Shown: piece by piece, positions 19,565 through 31,900 of the stretch
How positions within the stretch are numbered: position 1 is the first letter of the stretch
Layout: the number at the start of each line of letters is the position of its first letter
From: Cytidiella melzeri
Taxonomy: Eukaryota; Basidiomycota; Agaricomycetes; Polyporales; Irpicaceae
Assembly (NCBI GenBank): GCA_022592445.1
Contig: JABYQR010000110.1
Span: forward strand, 1-64,000
DNA: 64,000 bases
Direction of reading: 5' to 3'
Notes under the pieces: generated by a model
The model's input: the letters and a program-made list of their open reading frames with translations, nothing else
What the model was told of the DNA's origin: nothing
Database searches by the model: none
Translations under genes and position numbers: made by a program

Positions 19565-21242
19565 CCTATGATTCTCTGTTTGGGCTGATATCAAGGAGCC
19601 TCCTACCCAAAATCGTTGTGCGCTATCAAGTAAGCCGCAGCTTGAATTCAATGCTCGAACGCTTTCTCCATTATCCCACAGCAGTGGCTGAAAAGCGGTC
19701 AGCGTGCCGAAATCACAGTTACGACGAGCTATCAGGTCAACGACAAGCTAGGCTCAGCACACAAGGAGGACGTGGGGGCTGTTCACTCGCGCTGGTGAGT
19801 AGATCTTGAGGCACAAGGGTTTCAACGCCGTCTACTCTGCCTTGCCGATACATGTGTAACAGCGCTGACAAGCCGCAAGCAGTGTCCCACCCCTCGTTTT
19901 CCCTCTGCCTCTCTGCACTGTGCACATGTTTCACCTGGGTAGCAGCAATCACGTCGTCCTCGTCAAAGGCCTCCGACCCGCAAACGGCCAGTCTCGACGA
20001 CGAGCTCGGTTGCGCAGGGAGACCCCGTTTCGTACCCATGTCAGGCATGCTGCGACCTAGGTTCGTGTCACAAGAAATCCCCTGAGTACGCATGCTACTG
20101 TGCTGCCTTCTTGTCCTCACCTCCGTCCTCAAATTCAGCGCGCCACTCGGTCCTTCTCAGCCTGCTCACTTCTGCCTTTGCATTCCCATTCCACCCCCGC
20201 TCAACGGCCCAGAATTGCCTGCGGGTTACCCCTGCTCTATGCGGCATGCGCAGAAGTCACCGCCTGTTCCTTTCACTCTTGAGCACAGCCCGGGCCCAGA
20301 CTAATACTTCATCTCCACATCTTTTAATTTCTCGACAACTCCTCGTTGGCTGCCCAACATGTGAAGACCTCACAGACGCCTCCTGTGTCTTCCAAGACCG
20401 TTCATCCCGTGATTTGAAACGGCATGTGCAGAGGTCAACACTTGGCGAGGTGCGCGCTCGTGCCACCATCAAGCTTCACCACAACGTCTCAGTGGAGGGC
20501 TGTGGTGGCATGAGAATGTCGATCTTGGAACTGACGGACACGGATCCTTCCATTGCCTGAGGACGAGAACACCTGGTCAAGACGTATCCGGTAGGGGTTG
20601 CAGAGGCCCTGAGCATGCAGGATGAGACCCATTGAGGTCCGAGTCGAGCGAGACATAGGGCACCAAACTGTCGCCGTCGCACAACACAGCATGCGTAAGA
20701 TAGCCCGCATACATTATTACACTTTTGATCCTGCATTCGTTATGTATCATGATGTACTACCTCCTTCCGTTACTGCACCTTGGTCTGTCAGGTGCGCGTC
20801 GCATACACTGGTGGTATGCAGTCCTCGCGAGTCGCTTACAGTGTTTTGGAACACGGGTGAGGAACATGGTAAAGCCCTTCTCATATCAGAACTGGACGGG
20901 AGAGCAGTAGCAACCTCCAGTCTGTGTCAAAAGCCACTCACCAGCGCCCCTGCCATGTCTCGTCACCACGCGCAGCCTAAAGTGCACCCTCAACGGACAG
21001 TAGCAGTGCCCTGTCCTCCGGGAGGGCGAGCAAGCTGTTGTGATTTGCAGGACTAGCAAGAGTCGTCATTGAGTTGCAGTAGAGTCTGAAAGCTGACCTC
21101 ACCAGGGCCTGGCACACATGAGCTTGAAAACCGCCTCAAGCTACCGGCAGGAACCTCTCAAATTGTAGTGCTAAGCTCAGGTATTGCAAGCTACATGTAG
21201 GCATCATGCGAAAACTGCACAGGATAGATCAACAACATGTCG
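19565..21242. other. Intergenic region, no gene supported
   Basis: Several ORFs of 60-150 codons occur on both strands but overlap one another, show no motif I recognise, and lack a convincing splice pattern. The stretch lies between the Tc1 element and the 3' end of the Dicer gene. The last few hundred bases may hold the Dicer 3' untranslated region. Confidence 0.4.
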
Positions 21243-24200
21243 CTAACAAGTAGTGATGTTCATCGCAGACGGCTGCGATCCCAGGGCAACATCTTCGCCA
21301 TCAGAGTCAACATCCATCCTAAACACTGCTACCTGGCCACCGGGGGCTAAAATATCCACCTCCATGTCATCCAGTCGTCCCAGCAGCACGGCTACTTCTT
21401 CCTCTTTGTCATCCACGCTCTCCTCGAATACGGTATCATCAGCAGGCTCACTACCCCCACGCACCTCTGTGAATACCTTCAGGGCCAGAGCGGCAAAGCC
21501 TGCTTCAGTCTCGTCATCCAGTCTTCTGGCGTCCAGTGGCGCATCTCCAGTCACTTCCAGTTCCTGAGCTTGTAGCGGGGGCATTAGTTGCTGTTGGTCA
21601 CAGTCGCATATCCTACGCAGGTAGTGTGGGCTTTCTTCATCTTCAAGCACCTGCCGAGCTCGTTCAGCGGCGAGCCCTTTCGCCAGCGACATGTTCGCAG
21701 CGGTGATGGGTCCAACCACGGCGAAGTCGTGCACGATAATCGAGATACTGTCGTTTTTTTTTATGTCGAGCCGGCTTTGTGATTTTCTGCAGAGCGACAG
21801 TCAGTAGAGAGACACATCTTGAAATAGTCTTGCGCGATAGCTTGCTTACCTGAAGCTGATCTTGCGACAGCCTGCCTTAGCACTCCACACCATCAATTCC
21901 GAAACAGGGTCCCGCGGCATGTTCGGCGACAAAACACCAAGCAAGTCTTGTAGTACATGTTCCACTATGACAGACGCCTTCTCGAAGTCGTAATCCATAT
22001 CCACAAAGGCAGCGCCCAAGACACTCTCCAGGACGTCGCTCAAGGCCTTCGGCGGATCGTGTTTCCAACCGTCCGAAACAATCTCCTGGCAGGAAGTTGC
22101 TCCAAACACATCCACGTACTTCTTCATCGTCATGCTTAGCTCGACGTTGTTGATGAGCAGGATACGCTGCAAATTCATCTTGTTCACGGACACCCACGCC
22201 AGTGCAGGTGCGCAAACCGCGCGAGAACGAGCCCAGGAGAGCTGGCCAGAGTTGGCAGCTGGAAATTTGTTGTGAAGGTACGTCATTACCACCAAGTCAA
22301 TCAGAGCTATCGCGCGAGATGGTCAGTAAGAGCGTATTACGAGCGCGTGAAAAACCAGCTAACCATCTCCAAGGAACTCCAAACGCTGATAAGATGAACA
22401 ATCGGGAGAACGGAAAGACGGGTGAGTCACAGCTTCCGCGAGCAATTTGCCACACTTGAACTGATAACCAATAATCTCCTGCATCTCCGTAAAGAGCGGG
22501 GACGTCGGTGTCACTGGGAGCTTGCCTCCGTACCTGGTGCGCCATGGTAGCGTCCCGCCGAAACTGAGTCCTAGCGCACTTCCGGCTTGTAGCGCCATAG
22601 AGAGCCCCCCAGTGGCATAACTAGCACCGAGCGTGGCCTCCATACAGTCTTGTAAACTCCGTTTAGGGATACGTCGAGATGCCCAGCGTCGCGGCTCAGT
22701 AACAGACAAATCAGAATCGGCGGGCAACGTGTACCTCCATACCCGCATGGTTTGTGGCTCCGAAGTGAGGTATTGCTCTAGCTGTATTTCCTTAGCCCGC
22801 GAGAGGAGAGTCCGGTTTGACACCGAGTTCCTCCGTAGAACGTCCAGCTGACCCTCGTGTCGGTGAGGAAATCTGTTGTAGAGGTGCACGACGGTACACA
22901 ATTTGAGTACAGAATCGCCCAGTGTCTCAAGTCGTTGATTGTTAAATCCGGCGTTGGCATTCGGTAACGTCAAGGCCTGAACGAGTAGATCATCAATGAT
23001 GGGGGGCAGGCCGAGTTCAAAGCGGGCAGAACGAGCGCGATAGAGATCGGTGAGTCGGTGCATGAGTGCAGGAAGGACTTTGAAAGTCTGATACATGGGG
23101 GGAGAGAGTAGAGCCCATCGGCAGAGCTTCTGAGGGTATGTGTGCAGGATGGACGGTTCGGTGCTAGTGGACGTGTCGCTGCAAGAGCCATCCAGAGCGT
23201 ACGTAGTCGACGCTCGGCGAGGGAATAGTTTCGCTTCGATGCATGGGCCGTCCGTAGGAATATCAGGTATGAGGTTTTTGCGTGTGTACTTCTCCTTGTA
23301 GTAGTCGTAGTATGTGGCTGCAGAGGATTCCCTCGACCCAGGTGCAGGTACCGACATAGGCGTCAGGTCGTCGCGTTTTCGTTGCAGCATGAGCGGACGT
23401 CCGAATTCTCGACTAGAAGTGACGATAAGGCGATGGTAATGCTCCTCGCCAATGGCAGACCAGTCTGACACGCCGTAAGGGTGTGCTATGGCATTGTATA
23501 TCACCTCCCAGTCGACTTCGAGATTGGAAGTGATGGGGACTAGGTAACACGTCAATGGCAGAGTGATCCCTCTCCCAGTGATGCACCACCATAGTCCCAT
23601 CCTCATGAAGTCTTCGAGGGCTCGTCTCTGCCTCCACTCGTCGTAGAGATCGAATTCGACAATGCTGGCCTCCGACGAAGATACATATACGCCATTATCC
23701 ACGAGGTCTGCGGGAGGAAGGATGGTACCGTTTATCAAACCAGCCGTAGTTCGACCGTCCAATGACACAGGGTGTATCCACAGTTTTTTACCGCGCGTCC
23801 ACGGATCCCGAACAACGACCTCCATTGTTTCTGGAAGTTTGCTGACGTCCGCAATGACACGGCCGTCTGCGTCTTCATTATCGCCGCTTGTGGGTCGAGA
23901 TGGAAGAAGGTAATCGTCGAACACACCGAGCGCGTGTAGCCGTTTCACTGCCATGAACGCGACTGCTCGCTTTGCTTCTTTCTTTGTCCGTCGCTCAGGT
24001 CCCGTGTATGAGAGGTCCGACGGCGGAAGGGGAAGACTCGACGGAAGGACCAGATGCGACTCGAACTCTCCAGAGTACTGTGGGAGATGTACAGGGGTGA
24101 AGCGGTCGCGAGGGATCAGTGAGCACAGGTGGTTGAGTAGGCCGATAGACGTGTTGTAAGTCAATATAGCTCCGGTTGAAGGGATCACATATCGTTCCCT

Positions 24201-26420
24201 CTCCGCCAAATCGTCGGGATGGTCATAGGCATCCTCCCTCTCCTCTCCCTCTTCCAACTCCTCCTCTGGGGCTGGGATATTCCCCTCATCACGTGTCTGG
24301 TAGACCAGCTTGAGGTGTGGTTCGCTCTCAGAGAACGCTTTGTAGCGTTCGACGTGGGACTTCTGTCCTTGTTGCACCATTACAACGAATGCTGCAGTCT
24401 TCTGCCGTGCACGTCCACGCGATTGAATATACCCAACCATGTGCTGTATAGGATCAAAGCGAATGACTAATTCGCAAGCCTGTACCGGATGTTAGAAAGA
24501 ATGAGACACCTTTCTCGACGACACGTACTGGAAAATCTAATCCTTCCTCTGCTACGGAGGTGGCAACAACTACAAGATGGAGATCATAAGTCAAGCAATG
24601 GCCAGAATCACCGGCCGTCGAAAACTTACGAAGGTTTATCTCTCTACTCCTGAACATTTCAACTACATCCTTCTGTGTCCTAAGCGCCATGCCACGAGTG
24701 TTCGATCGCTGGACGTTGCCAGCACCATGTCCAATGAGCTGAGCACTTTTGAAGTACAGCTCCAAAGGTGGTATACGGGGGAGCATCTTGGATAGGCACA
24801 TCGCTACATGGCGTTGCTCAACGAAGACGATACCTTGGAAATTAGGGCTATAATATTCGAAAAGTAGTTGAGACAGGCGAATGACCTTTGGGGAACACCA
24901 TTTGAGATCAATATGCGTCGGCACAACGTCCGGGTTGTCTTCGTCCTCGAACCAGCTCTTGCAGTGCGATAGTACCGTTACCATGTCTTGCAGTTCTGGT
25001 GGAAGTTCGACGTCTTGTAAGGCTTCGTACGGCATATTGGTCATGTAATCCATCTCCGACTCGGCGTGGCTGGTGAACTGACCGATGCGATGTTTTATTT
25101 CGTGGTAGAGAAATAATTCGGCTCCGTATGGACCTAGGCTGTGGTATGTAACATCGTATCTTGTCTGCAATTTATCGATGGGTATGTCGATGTGGGGAGG
25201 GAGTTCAGAAAGCCCCAATCTTTCCCAGAGTCCCGTAGATGTGTACTCGGGATACAACGACGGTGAGGCCGCGTATTCCACAATGATCTATGTCGCATCT
25301 TTAAGTTCATGGTTGCACTTTGGTGGAAAAAGCTCACTTCTTGTGGCTTGGGCGAATGGTCGGCCAACTCGGCGACATGCTCACGAACGGCGATGACTTT
25401 CGCGTCTAGGTTACGTTCAAGAGTTGCGAGTGATTCTGCGGCATCTTTGGGATTCCATATAGGAGACGCTGTCATCCCGAAAACCTTGGGTCGCTTGTCC
25501 GGCGATTCTTGGAAATATTCGCGCATGATCCCGTTGTATGCGTGATTCTTGCGCGTGTGATGACATTCATCGAAGACGATGAGAGACACCTGAATAGGAT
25601 TAGTTTACGATAACAGAATCAAAAGATGTCACTTCAGGGGTCCTGACTTGTAGATCTTCAACAAAAGTGCGGCAATTTGAATCAAATTGATGTCGGGACA
25701 GCCTGACTTCCCCAAACATAAGGTGCAGCTGCGGTTCAGGCAAGAACACAATATCGGCTATACGAAAGAAACATAAATAGGACAAGCGCCGACGACGCTG
25801 AAGACCAGCCAAGCAAGCAAACGACTCAAGTCGAGGTTAGTCGATCGATTTGACGTCGCGTGTGAACGTCTAAGCGATCGACCAACTGCGACTTTCCGAA
25901 TGCACCTGGCTATAGGCAGACTCGCGCCTGAAGTGACATATGAGAGTCTGAGAACAATGACAATACCTTATCGATAGTCCAGTGCGAGTGTGTAAGAATA
26001 TTGAGGAAGATCTGAGCTGCGGGGAGAGGTGAGCGCGTGTGGACGGAAAACGGTGCTGAGAACAATACCTGTCATTACAAGTACATCGTGGCTCTCAATC
26101 TCGGTCCTCCACCCCCTCCTGTCTGTCATATCGATCGCAGTCGAGCCGTAGCGCTTGCTGACGCGGAGACCAGTCTCTTTAGCAATAAAGTCGCCTTGCT
26201 GGTCGACCAAAGCGACCTTGGGAACAAGAAATACACAGATTTTGCCCTGCCCAGCATCGCGTGTGACAATCCATTTGATGAGTAAAGTGCTAATGTAGGT
26301 CTTTCCACTGCCAGTGTCTAAAGCAGCGATAACGTTTCGTTCTTGTGCACGCGAGAAGATTTCTTCTTGATACCGACGAGGAACGAGAATTTCTGCTACC
26401 TCGTGTAGAAAGAGCGACAT
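21243..26420 (-). CDS. dcl: Dicer-like endoribonuclease, complete
   Basis: Eight exons (26420-26069, 26016-25967, 25589-25338, 25287-24630, 24569-24529, 24479-22364, 22306-21850, 21786-21243) join in phase to 1,489 residues. Order: helicase with DTGSGKT (residues ~35-41), MTAQIFLN, DECHH (~141-145), SVAEEG and QSRGRAR (~470-476); Dicer dimerisation-type region; RNase IIIa (LETLGDS, ~970, with its later D..E in SLQDCMEA); RNase IIIb (LEFLGDALIDL, ~1150, with LSDVLES); and a C-terminal dsRNA-binding-like end (AKGLAAERARQVL). The acidic residues of both RNase III sites are present, so it should cut dsRNA into siRNA-sized pieces for Argonaute. A PAZ domain is not obvious, as is common in fungi. 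The second intron is 377 bases, far longer than the other six (48-62). Confidence 0.95.
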
Positions 26421-26824
26421 GTTGCGTTAAGAGTATTGACTATTGTAGTTTTTTTTAAGTGGGGCTCATCGTCGACGTCGGGCAGGGGGAGGGGACAGAG
26501 GACCGACTGTGAGAGTTTGGGAGAAAGAGTGAAGACGGACGGCCAAGCTGCGAAACTCTTCCAAGCATCACGGTCAACTCCGAGATCCGTTCAATCGGCG
26601 TCTATTGCTAATCTCGCTGGCGCCCACTGCGGGATGCTGTCTGCTTAGGCTTCAAGTTCAAGTTGTGTGGGCGAAATTGCCGTGAACTCGATGAGGAAGA
26701 AACGGCTGGCTACGCAGGGGCCGCAGACGACTGTATGTAAGGGAACAGTTTTTATTTGCTCGGATGACACAGCCCGAGTAAAGAAAGACCAACACCACCC
26801 GACGGACAATACTGCACGAACTGC
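26421..26824. promoter_or_regulatory. Upstream region of the Dicer gene
   Basis: 404 bases between the Dicer start and the 3' end of the PITH gene, both on the minus strand. No ORF of note. An 8-T run lies about 30 bases upstream of the ATG (26,449-26,456). It probably contains the Dicer promoter and the neighbour's 3' untranslated region. Confidence 0.45.
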
Positions 26825-27694
26825 TTAGCGTGCTGTGGTCTGTACTCCCCCAGTCTTTTCAGCAAGCCTGTCGATAATTCGAGCATCCGGAGCGTTTGCA
26901 GCCGGGATCTCAAGCTTCTGGCTGCCCTCCTTCCTCTGAGTTTTGCTGTCCCCTCTGAACCCGACATAGAATATCTGAACGGATTCCCCTCCAACGGCTT
27001 CGCTCTACACAATGGCATTAGTAGATCCCTGCCTAATATCATCAAAATTACCTACAAAAAATAGAGACACACTGTGGATGCTAGCAAACGCGGATGCACG
27101 AAGGGGATATTCCACCACACCAACTTCGCCCTCCGACAAGCTGATGTTCAGATGCGGCATAGCATCTTCTGCCTCTGAAAAGTCCACAATATTCGCGTGA
27201 TTGGCGTATATGCGTAAATGCCGTGGGGTGTATTCGCCTCGACCTGTAAAGCGTGCTGTCAGCCGCGAGAGGTGAGGAGTAGTTTACACATCACTCACCG
27301 AGTTTGAGCAGTATCGATCGCATGCGCACATTCTCAATGAACGGAACATGTATGATCATCTGTGGCCAACGTTGATTGTGAGCCTCGCGAAACACATAGA
27401 CCCATCGTGCATACCTGGTCGTCGACTGCCGAGTTTGCAGACACAGTGGTGTCATTCCGTTCGTGCCACGGCTTAATCAGCGCAGCTGCATCCTCCGGCA
27501 CAGTAAGATTGAGACCATGAACACTATTGCCTCGAGGTCAGCGACTAAATGCAAGCCATTGCGTGAACGATGTGCGCACTGGCTCACTTGGCTTTATCTA
27601 TAGATGCGAAAAGGTTAGTCAGGTCTGTGCCTTCTAATGAGGAAGCTATGGTGTCCTCCTGCGGTGTTGAGCTGCTATTCTGAAAGTTGGACAT
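26825..27694 (-). CDS. PITH-domain protein (PITHD1-like)
   Basis: Five exons (27694-27588, 27523-27415, 27359-27299, 27243-27056, 27004-26825) give 214 residues with closing phases. The PITH (proteasome-interacting thioredoxin C-terminal) pattern is visible: VHGLNLT near the start, NVRMRSILLKL, then PRHLRIYANHANIVDFSEAE, followed by the strand motif VSLFF and ESVQIFYVGFRG near the end. Family members bind the 26S proteasome or act as free PITH proteins; no thioredoxin domain precedes it here. The start is the first ATG of the frame (MSNFQNSS). It is divergently arranged with the PLP2 gene, 194 bases between start codons. Confidence 0.88.
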
Positions 27695-27888
27695 GGCTGT
27701 ATACTCCAGCTTGCCTGCGCTTCAGCAGTACGCAAGTGACTCTGTTACTGCGATCACCTCCTCAGGCCAGATTAGTGGGCGTCTATTGCAGCTATATGTG
27801 TTGTGCGAGACGGACTGGCCAATATACGCACGTTCTCATTGCTGCCACCTTTCTACGAACCACATTCATCACCTCCCCTCCGTACAAA
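27695..27888. promoter_or_regulatory. Shared divergent promoter (PITH protein / PLP2)
   Basis: Only 194 bases separate the two start codons, so both promoters must lie here or overlap. No clear TATA box; the sequence is mixed in composition. Confidence 0.55.
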
Positions 27889-28853
27889 ATGGCGATAAAT
27901 GCCAACGAAGATACAGAATTGTGAGTCTGCCAATATTGAGATATTGTGCTTCTCCGACATGGCTCAGTAACGACGCTCTCCGCAAGCATGGCATTCTCCC
28001 TCCCCGCGAATCCACACCGCCCTCGCCCTCGCCTCCCCCTTCACCTTCCTTGAAGGAAAAGCTCGATCAGTTATCTCACGACGAGCTCAAAGACCTTGCG
28101 GACGACATTGACGATGATGAAACAGAGCGCATGGTTGAACAGCTCCGACGGCAAAAGCTACGCGAACTGCAGAGTCTCCAGACGGCAAAGTTTGGTCGAG
28201 TGTACCCAATCGGCAGAGAAGATTACACAAGAGAGGTTACAGACGCGAGCAAGGTAGACAGTACCGAAGAACGGTCTGCTGGACGAGGAACTGGCGTGGT
28301 CTGTTTCCTGTACAAGGACGGGTAGGCATCCCCCAGCTTCCTCCGTATATGTGCTATGGCTCAGTTTCCCCCCGCAGCGTCCCCCGCAGCGAGCGTACCT
28401 TTGAGCATATACGCGTCCTTGCTCAAAGACATCCTCACTCGAAGTTTGTATCCATCGTCGGAGATAAATGCATACCCAATCTTCCAGATACTCGAGTGCC
28501 AATGCTCATCATCTACCGGAACGGTGAAATCGTCAACCAAATTGTCTCATGGGGGGCCGATCGCGAACGAAGGATCGAAGGTAGGATAACGTGCATCCAC
28601 AACTGAGGGCGATGCTAATATCATGCACGCAGAACTGGAAGCTGTACTCATACTAGCTGGGGCGATTGTTCCTCAGAGAGGGTCTTACGAGCGGAAGAAG
28701 AATGGCGACGACTCTTCGGACGAAGAAGAGGACGACGACCCTTCATCACGAATGCGTTCCGCAGCCACGAGTACCAACGCAAAGGCACCGAAAAACATTA
28801 GGAGTAGCAAGGATGACAAGGATGATGATTCAGACTTCGAATTTGACATGTAG
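27889..28853 (+). CDS. PLP2: Phosducin-like protein 2 (thioredoxin-fold chaperonin cofactor)
   Basis: Four exons (27889-27920, 27968-28321, 28378-28580, 28633-28853) give 269 residues. The start MAINANEDTEFNDALRKHG is diagnostic of the PhLP2/PDCL3 family. Then come a proline-rich linker, a helical segment (LDQLSHDELKDLADDI), and the thioredoxin-like part with VCFLYKDG, LAQRHPHSKFV and VPMLIIYRNGEIV, ending in a very acidic tail (DDDSDFEFDM). The family assists the CCT chaperonin in folding actin and tubulin in the cytosol. The first coding exon has only 32 bases. The gene ends 61 bases from the end of the convergent amidohydrolase gene. Confidence 0.92.
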
Positions 28854-28914
28854 GACGAAGAAAATCCACTAAATGTATTCAACTTTAAATGCGAGCTATA
28901 CATGACCCTCAATT

Positions 28915-31900
28915 CTACTCGGCACTCAGGGGAGGCATAACAGACTTGCGTCCTTCCACCGGCCACACCTCAGTCATGGTCTCTGCGTCCCAGAGTCGCC
29001 CACCGCGGGCTACATATTTGATGTTCCTCGTCTTCTTGATATCGCCGTTCAGCACGTCAAAACCAGGAGGGTATACAACAAAATCCGCAAGTTTCCCAGG
29101 TGTGAGTGATCCAACAGCGGAGTATATTCCAAATGCTTTCGCTGCGTCAGATGTTGCCGCCCGAATAACCTTGCAAAGATGTAATCAGAGAATGCACCCT
29201 TCGCGTTAGTTTCATCCGTACCTCGTAATTAGACAGGCCGCCTGCTTTCGCAAAGAACATCTCTGCATGATAGTTGAGACCCAATGGAGGTTCACCGTGT
29301 GCACCGATGAACGTCTTGAGACCCTTGTGCACCATCTTGGCGACTGACTCGGACGTGTTGAAGAGAGCGTATGCTACAAACAACATGTTATTTTTATTTC
29401 TGAGAACTGACACCAATCGCGATGCGGCGCACTCACAGTTTTTGGGCCTTGCGGTGGATTCTGTCAGACCTTCCAACATCCCATGTGGGATGAACTCGCG
29501 CAGCCTGTGTCCATCAAATTCAATACGGTGGGTATAGTGACGAATATGGTCAAACGCACTTTGGATCATTAGGGATATCTTCGGTTGCCCAAACATATTG
29601 CTCGCCCCAGGCACCTCCGTAGTTCACAATATGCGTCGGTGTAGATCCTGTACCGCTGAGCGCATACAAGGTGATGATATCGTCGTATAGCTGAGGAATT
29701 GGCAGCGGATGCTCAACGGTCGTCATTCCTAAAAGCTACGAATGAGTCACTGCACGTCGACCCACAGAGTCGCCGCTACTCACCGTCAACGATGTATGTC
29801 TGATCCCAGTCCCAATTCATGCCCTAGAAAAGGAATGTCAGCCAGTCTTCAGTAACAGCCTGAAGAATATGTCTACACACCCCTTCTGGTACGCACAACA
29901 TCGAAAGGTTGCGCGCCGCTAAGAGCAGCCTCTGCCTCGAAGCACTACATCGGAAAGCACGCTGAGTTCGCGCAGCCTTTAGAGCAAGAATGTCATTACC
30001 GTGAAGGCAGATTGTAGTTTTTGTACGAAAAGCTAGCAGGTCCACCTTCGGCTTTGATGCGGACGAGAGCAGAATAAGCCTCCTCCATCGTTGTGATATC
30101 CTGGTGATATCCGGCTCCTCCTGCGCCGTAAATGATTGTTCCGGTTTGGAAAATACGAGGACCAACAGCTTGACCGCGCTCCACTCTGAATCGTTCCCAA
30201 AACCCTCTGACAGTGTCTTGACTAGGGCTGCATGGATGACATCAACGTCAGCAAATCACGATGAAGATGTTACAGCCAACGCACTTGTGCAATGTGGTGA
30301 CACCGTAGGCAAGGAACGCTTCTAGTTCCCACTGCTTGCCAGGGTAGATTGCTCCATCACCGTTCCAATGAGCATGCGCATCGATAAATCCAGGGACAAC
30401 GTAACCTACACGATAGAAAAGTTAGCTCAAGACAAGATCCACTACCAGCAAACCACACCTCCATGAGCGTTGATCACCGACGCGCCGTAAGGGATGACCG
30501 CTTCACCGATACCGATGATAGCTTCGATCTTACCGCCGCTAACCATGAGCACTGCGTCGTTGAGTACATCATGGCGGGGGCTGGCTCCTTCCATCACCAA
30601 TAGAGTTGCATTGAAGATGACAAGGAAGTCTCCGGTCCCTTGCGCTGGAGCCTCTTGCTTCAGGCGATAGATATCCGTGGGGTAATCGACAACTATTTTC
30701 TGATAACTCAGGTGCTTGCATGTGCATTCAATACCGAAGTTCAGCTTGTCATTGGCTATCTCAGAGGAACACTCTTTGCGTATCTTCCGGGCGTCTGCCC
30801 AGTGCAAGTACGGTCCTTTACGCGACCGGTCAACAAATACAGAGCATTTGATCTGAATGCAAGAGGAATCTTACCCAAGAGCCAGAAAAGTTTCTTGCCG
30901 TCCCCACTGAAAATGACGTCGTGGCCTCCGTCCAAACTCAGCCTGGTGAGCCCCTTTGTAGAGTTTCCTGGCTTGCTCCAGACTGCATGATCATGCTGAA
31001 CCCCCGACGCAAAATAAACATGGTGAAAATCAACAAACGCAACGTCGGTTGCATCATCGCCTGGAAAAGCTGCAATTTCTGTTGACATCTTCCCACTTGC
31101 TACAGGTGTCTCAGTCCCTTCGCCGTATGCGTCAAGCCCAGACGCGACGTGAAGAACGTACGCCTTCCTCTGTTGCTGAACCAGAATTTTCGAGTTCCCC
31201 TGCAGAAAACGGATCTTCGTGGTAGTGATGTCTCCTTGGACAGCGCCGGAAGAAACAAAGCGGGTGTTCTTGACGTCGATGGCCTCAGAGCCTTTCGTCG
31301 ATCCGGACGGCAGAACGATATCAGCTATGTACAAGCCCGCGCCCGCTGTTGCGATGATGTCTCCGGTATGGTAGTCGCCACCAGTCTTGAGGAACGCCAA
31401 AGTACGAGACGAGCCAGAGCAATCGCACAGTATGGGGGAGTAGTAACGACCAAGAGGCAGACCAGTGAGCTCGTGCGCCTTGCCTGACGTGAGGTTTACC
31501 AGCTCAAAGGTCGAGAAGTTTGTGTCTGACCAGCGGGCGTGGATAATCAAGTCATCGGTATGCGGAACAAAAGAGGGCGAGTAGTATGGTGCATATTTGT
31601 GCAAGGTGGGGATTTGATGCAAGCGTCCACTGTCCATGTCATGGACGTACGTCAGACCAGCGGCTTGAAATGCGACCTTCGAGCCGTCGTTGTTGACCCT
31701 CAAGTCAGTCAAAGCGTGGACGTCCTGCTTGTCTTGAGTTTCCAGCTTCAGGATATCGGTGTTGCTAGAACGAGTCTCAGCGAGACGTTTTTCAATTTTT
31801 GCCTCAAACCGGATGGGGTGAGGGGGGGCTGCGGCGACCCGCTCGCCTCGATTGTTCTTCGAGACAGGTACGCGCCAGATTTGGCCTGCAGCCCAGATGA

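Noticed and set aside
19737..20560. Overlapping frames on both strands between Tc1 and Dicer (131 and 149 codons)
   Set aside because: They overlap each other, lack motifs, and no splice model connects them to a longer gene.
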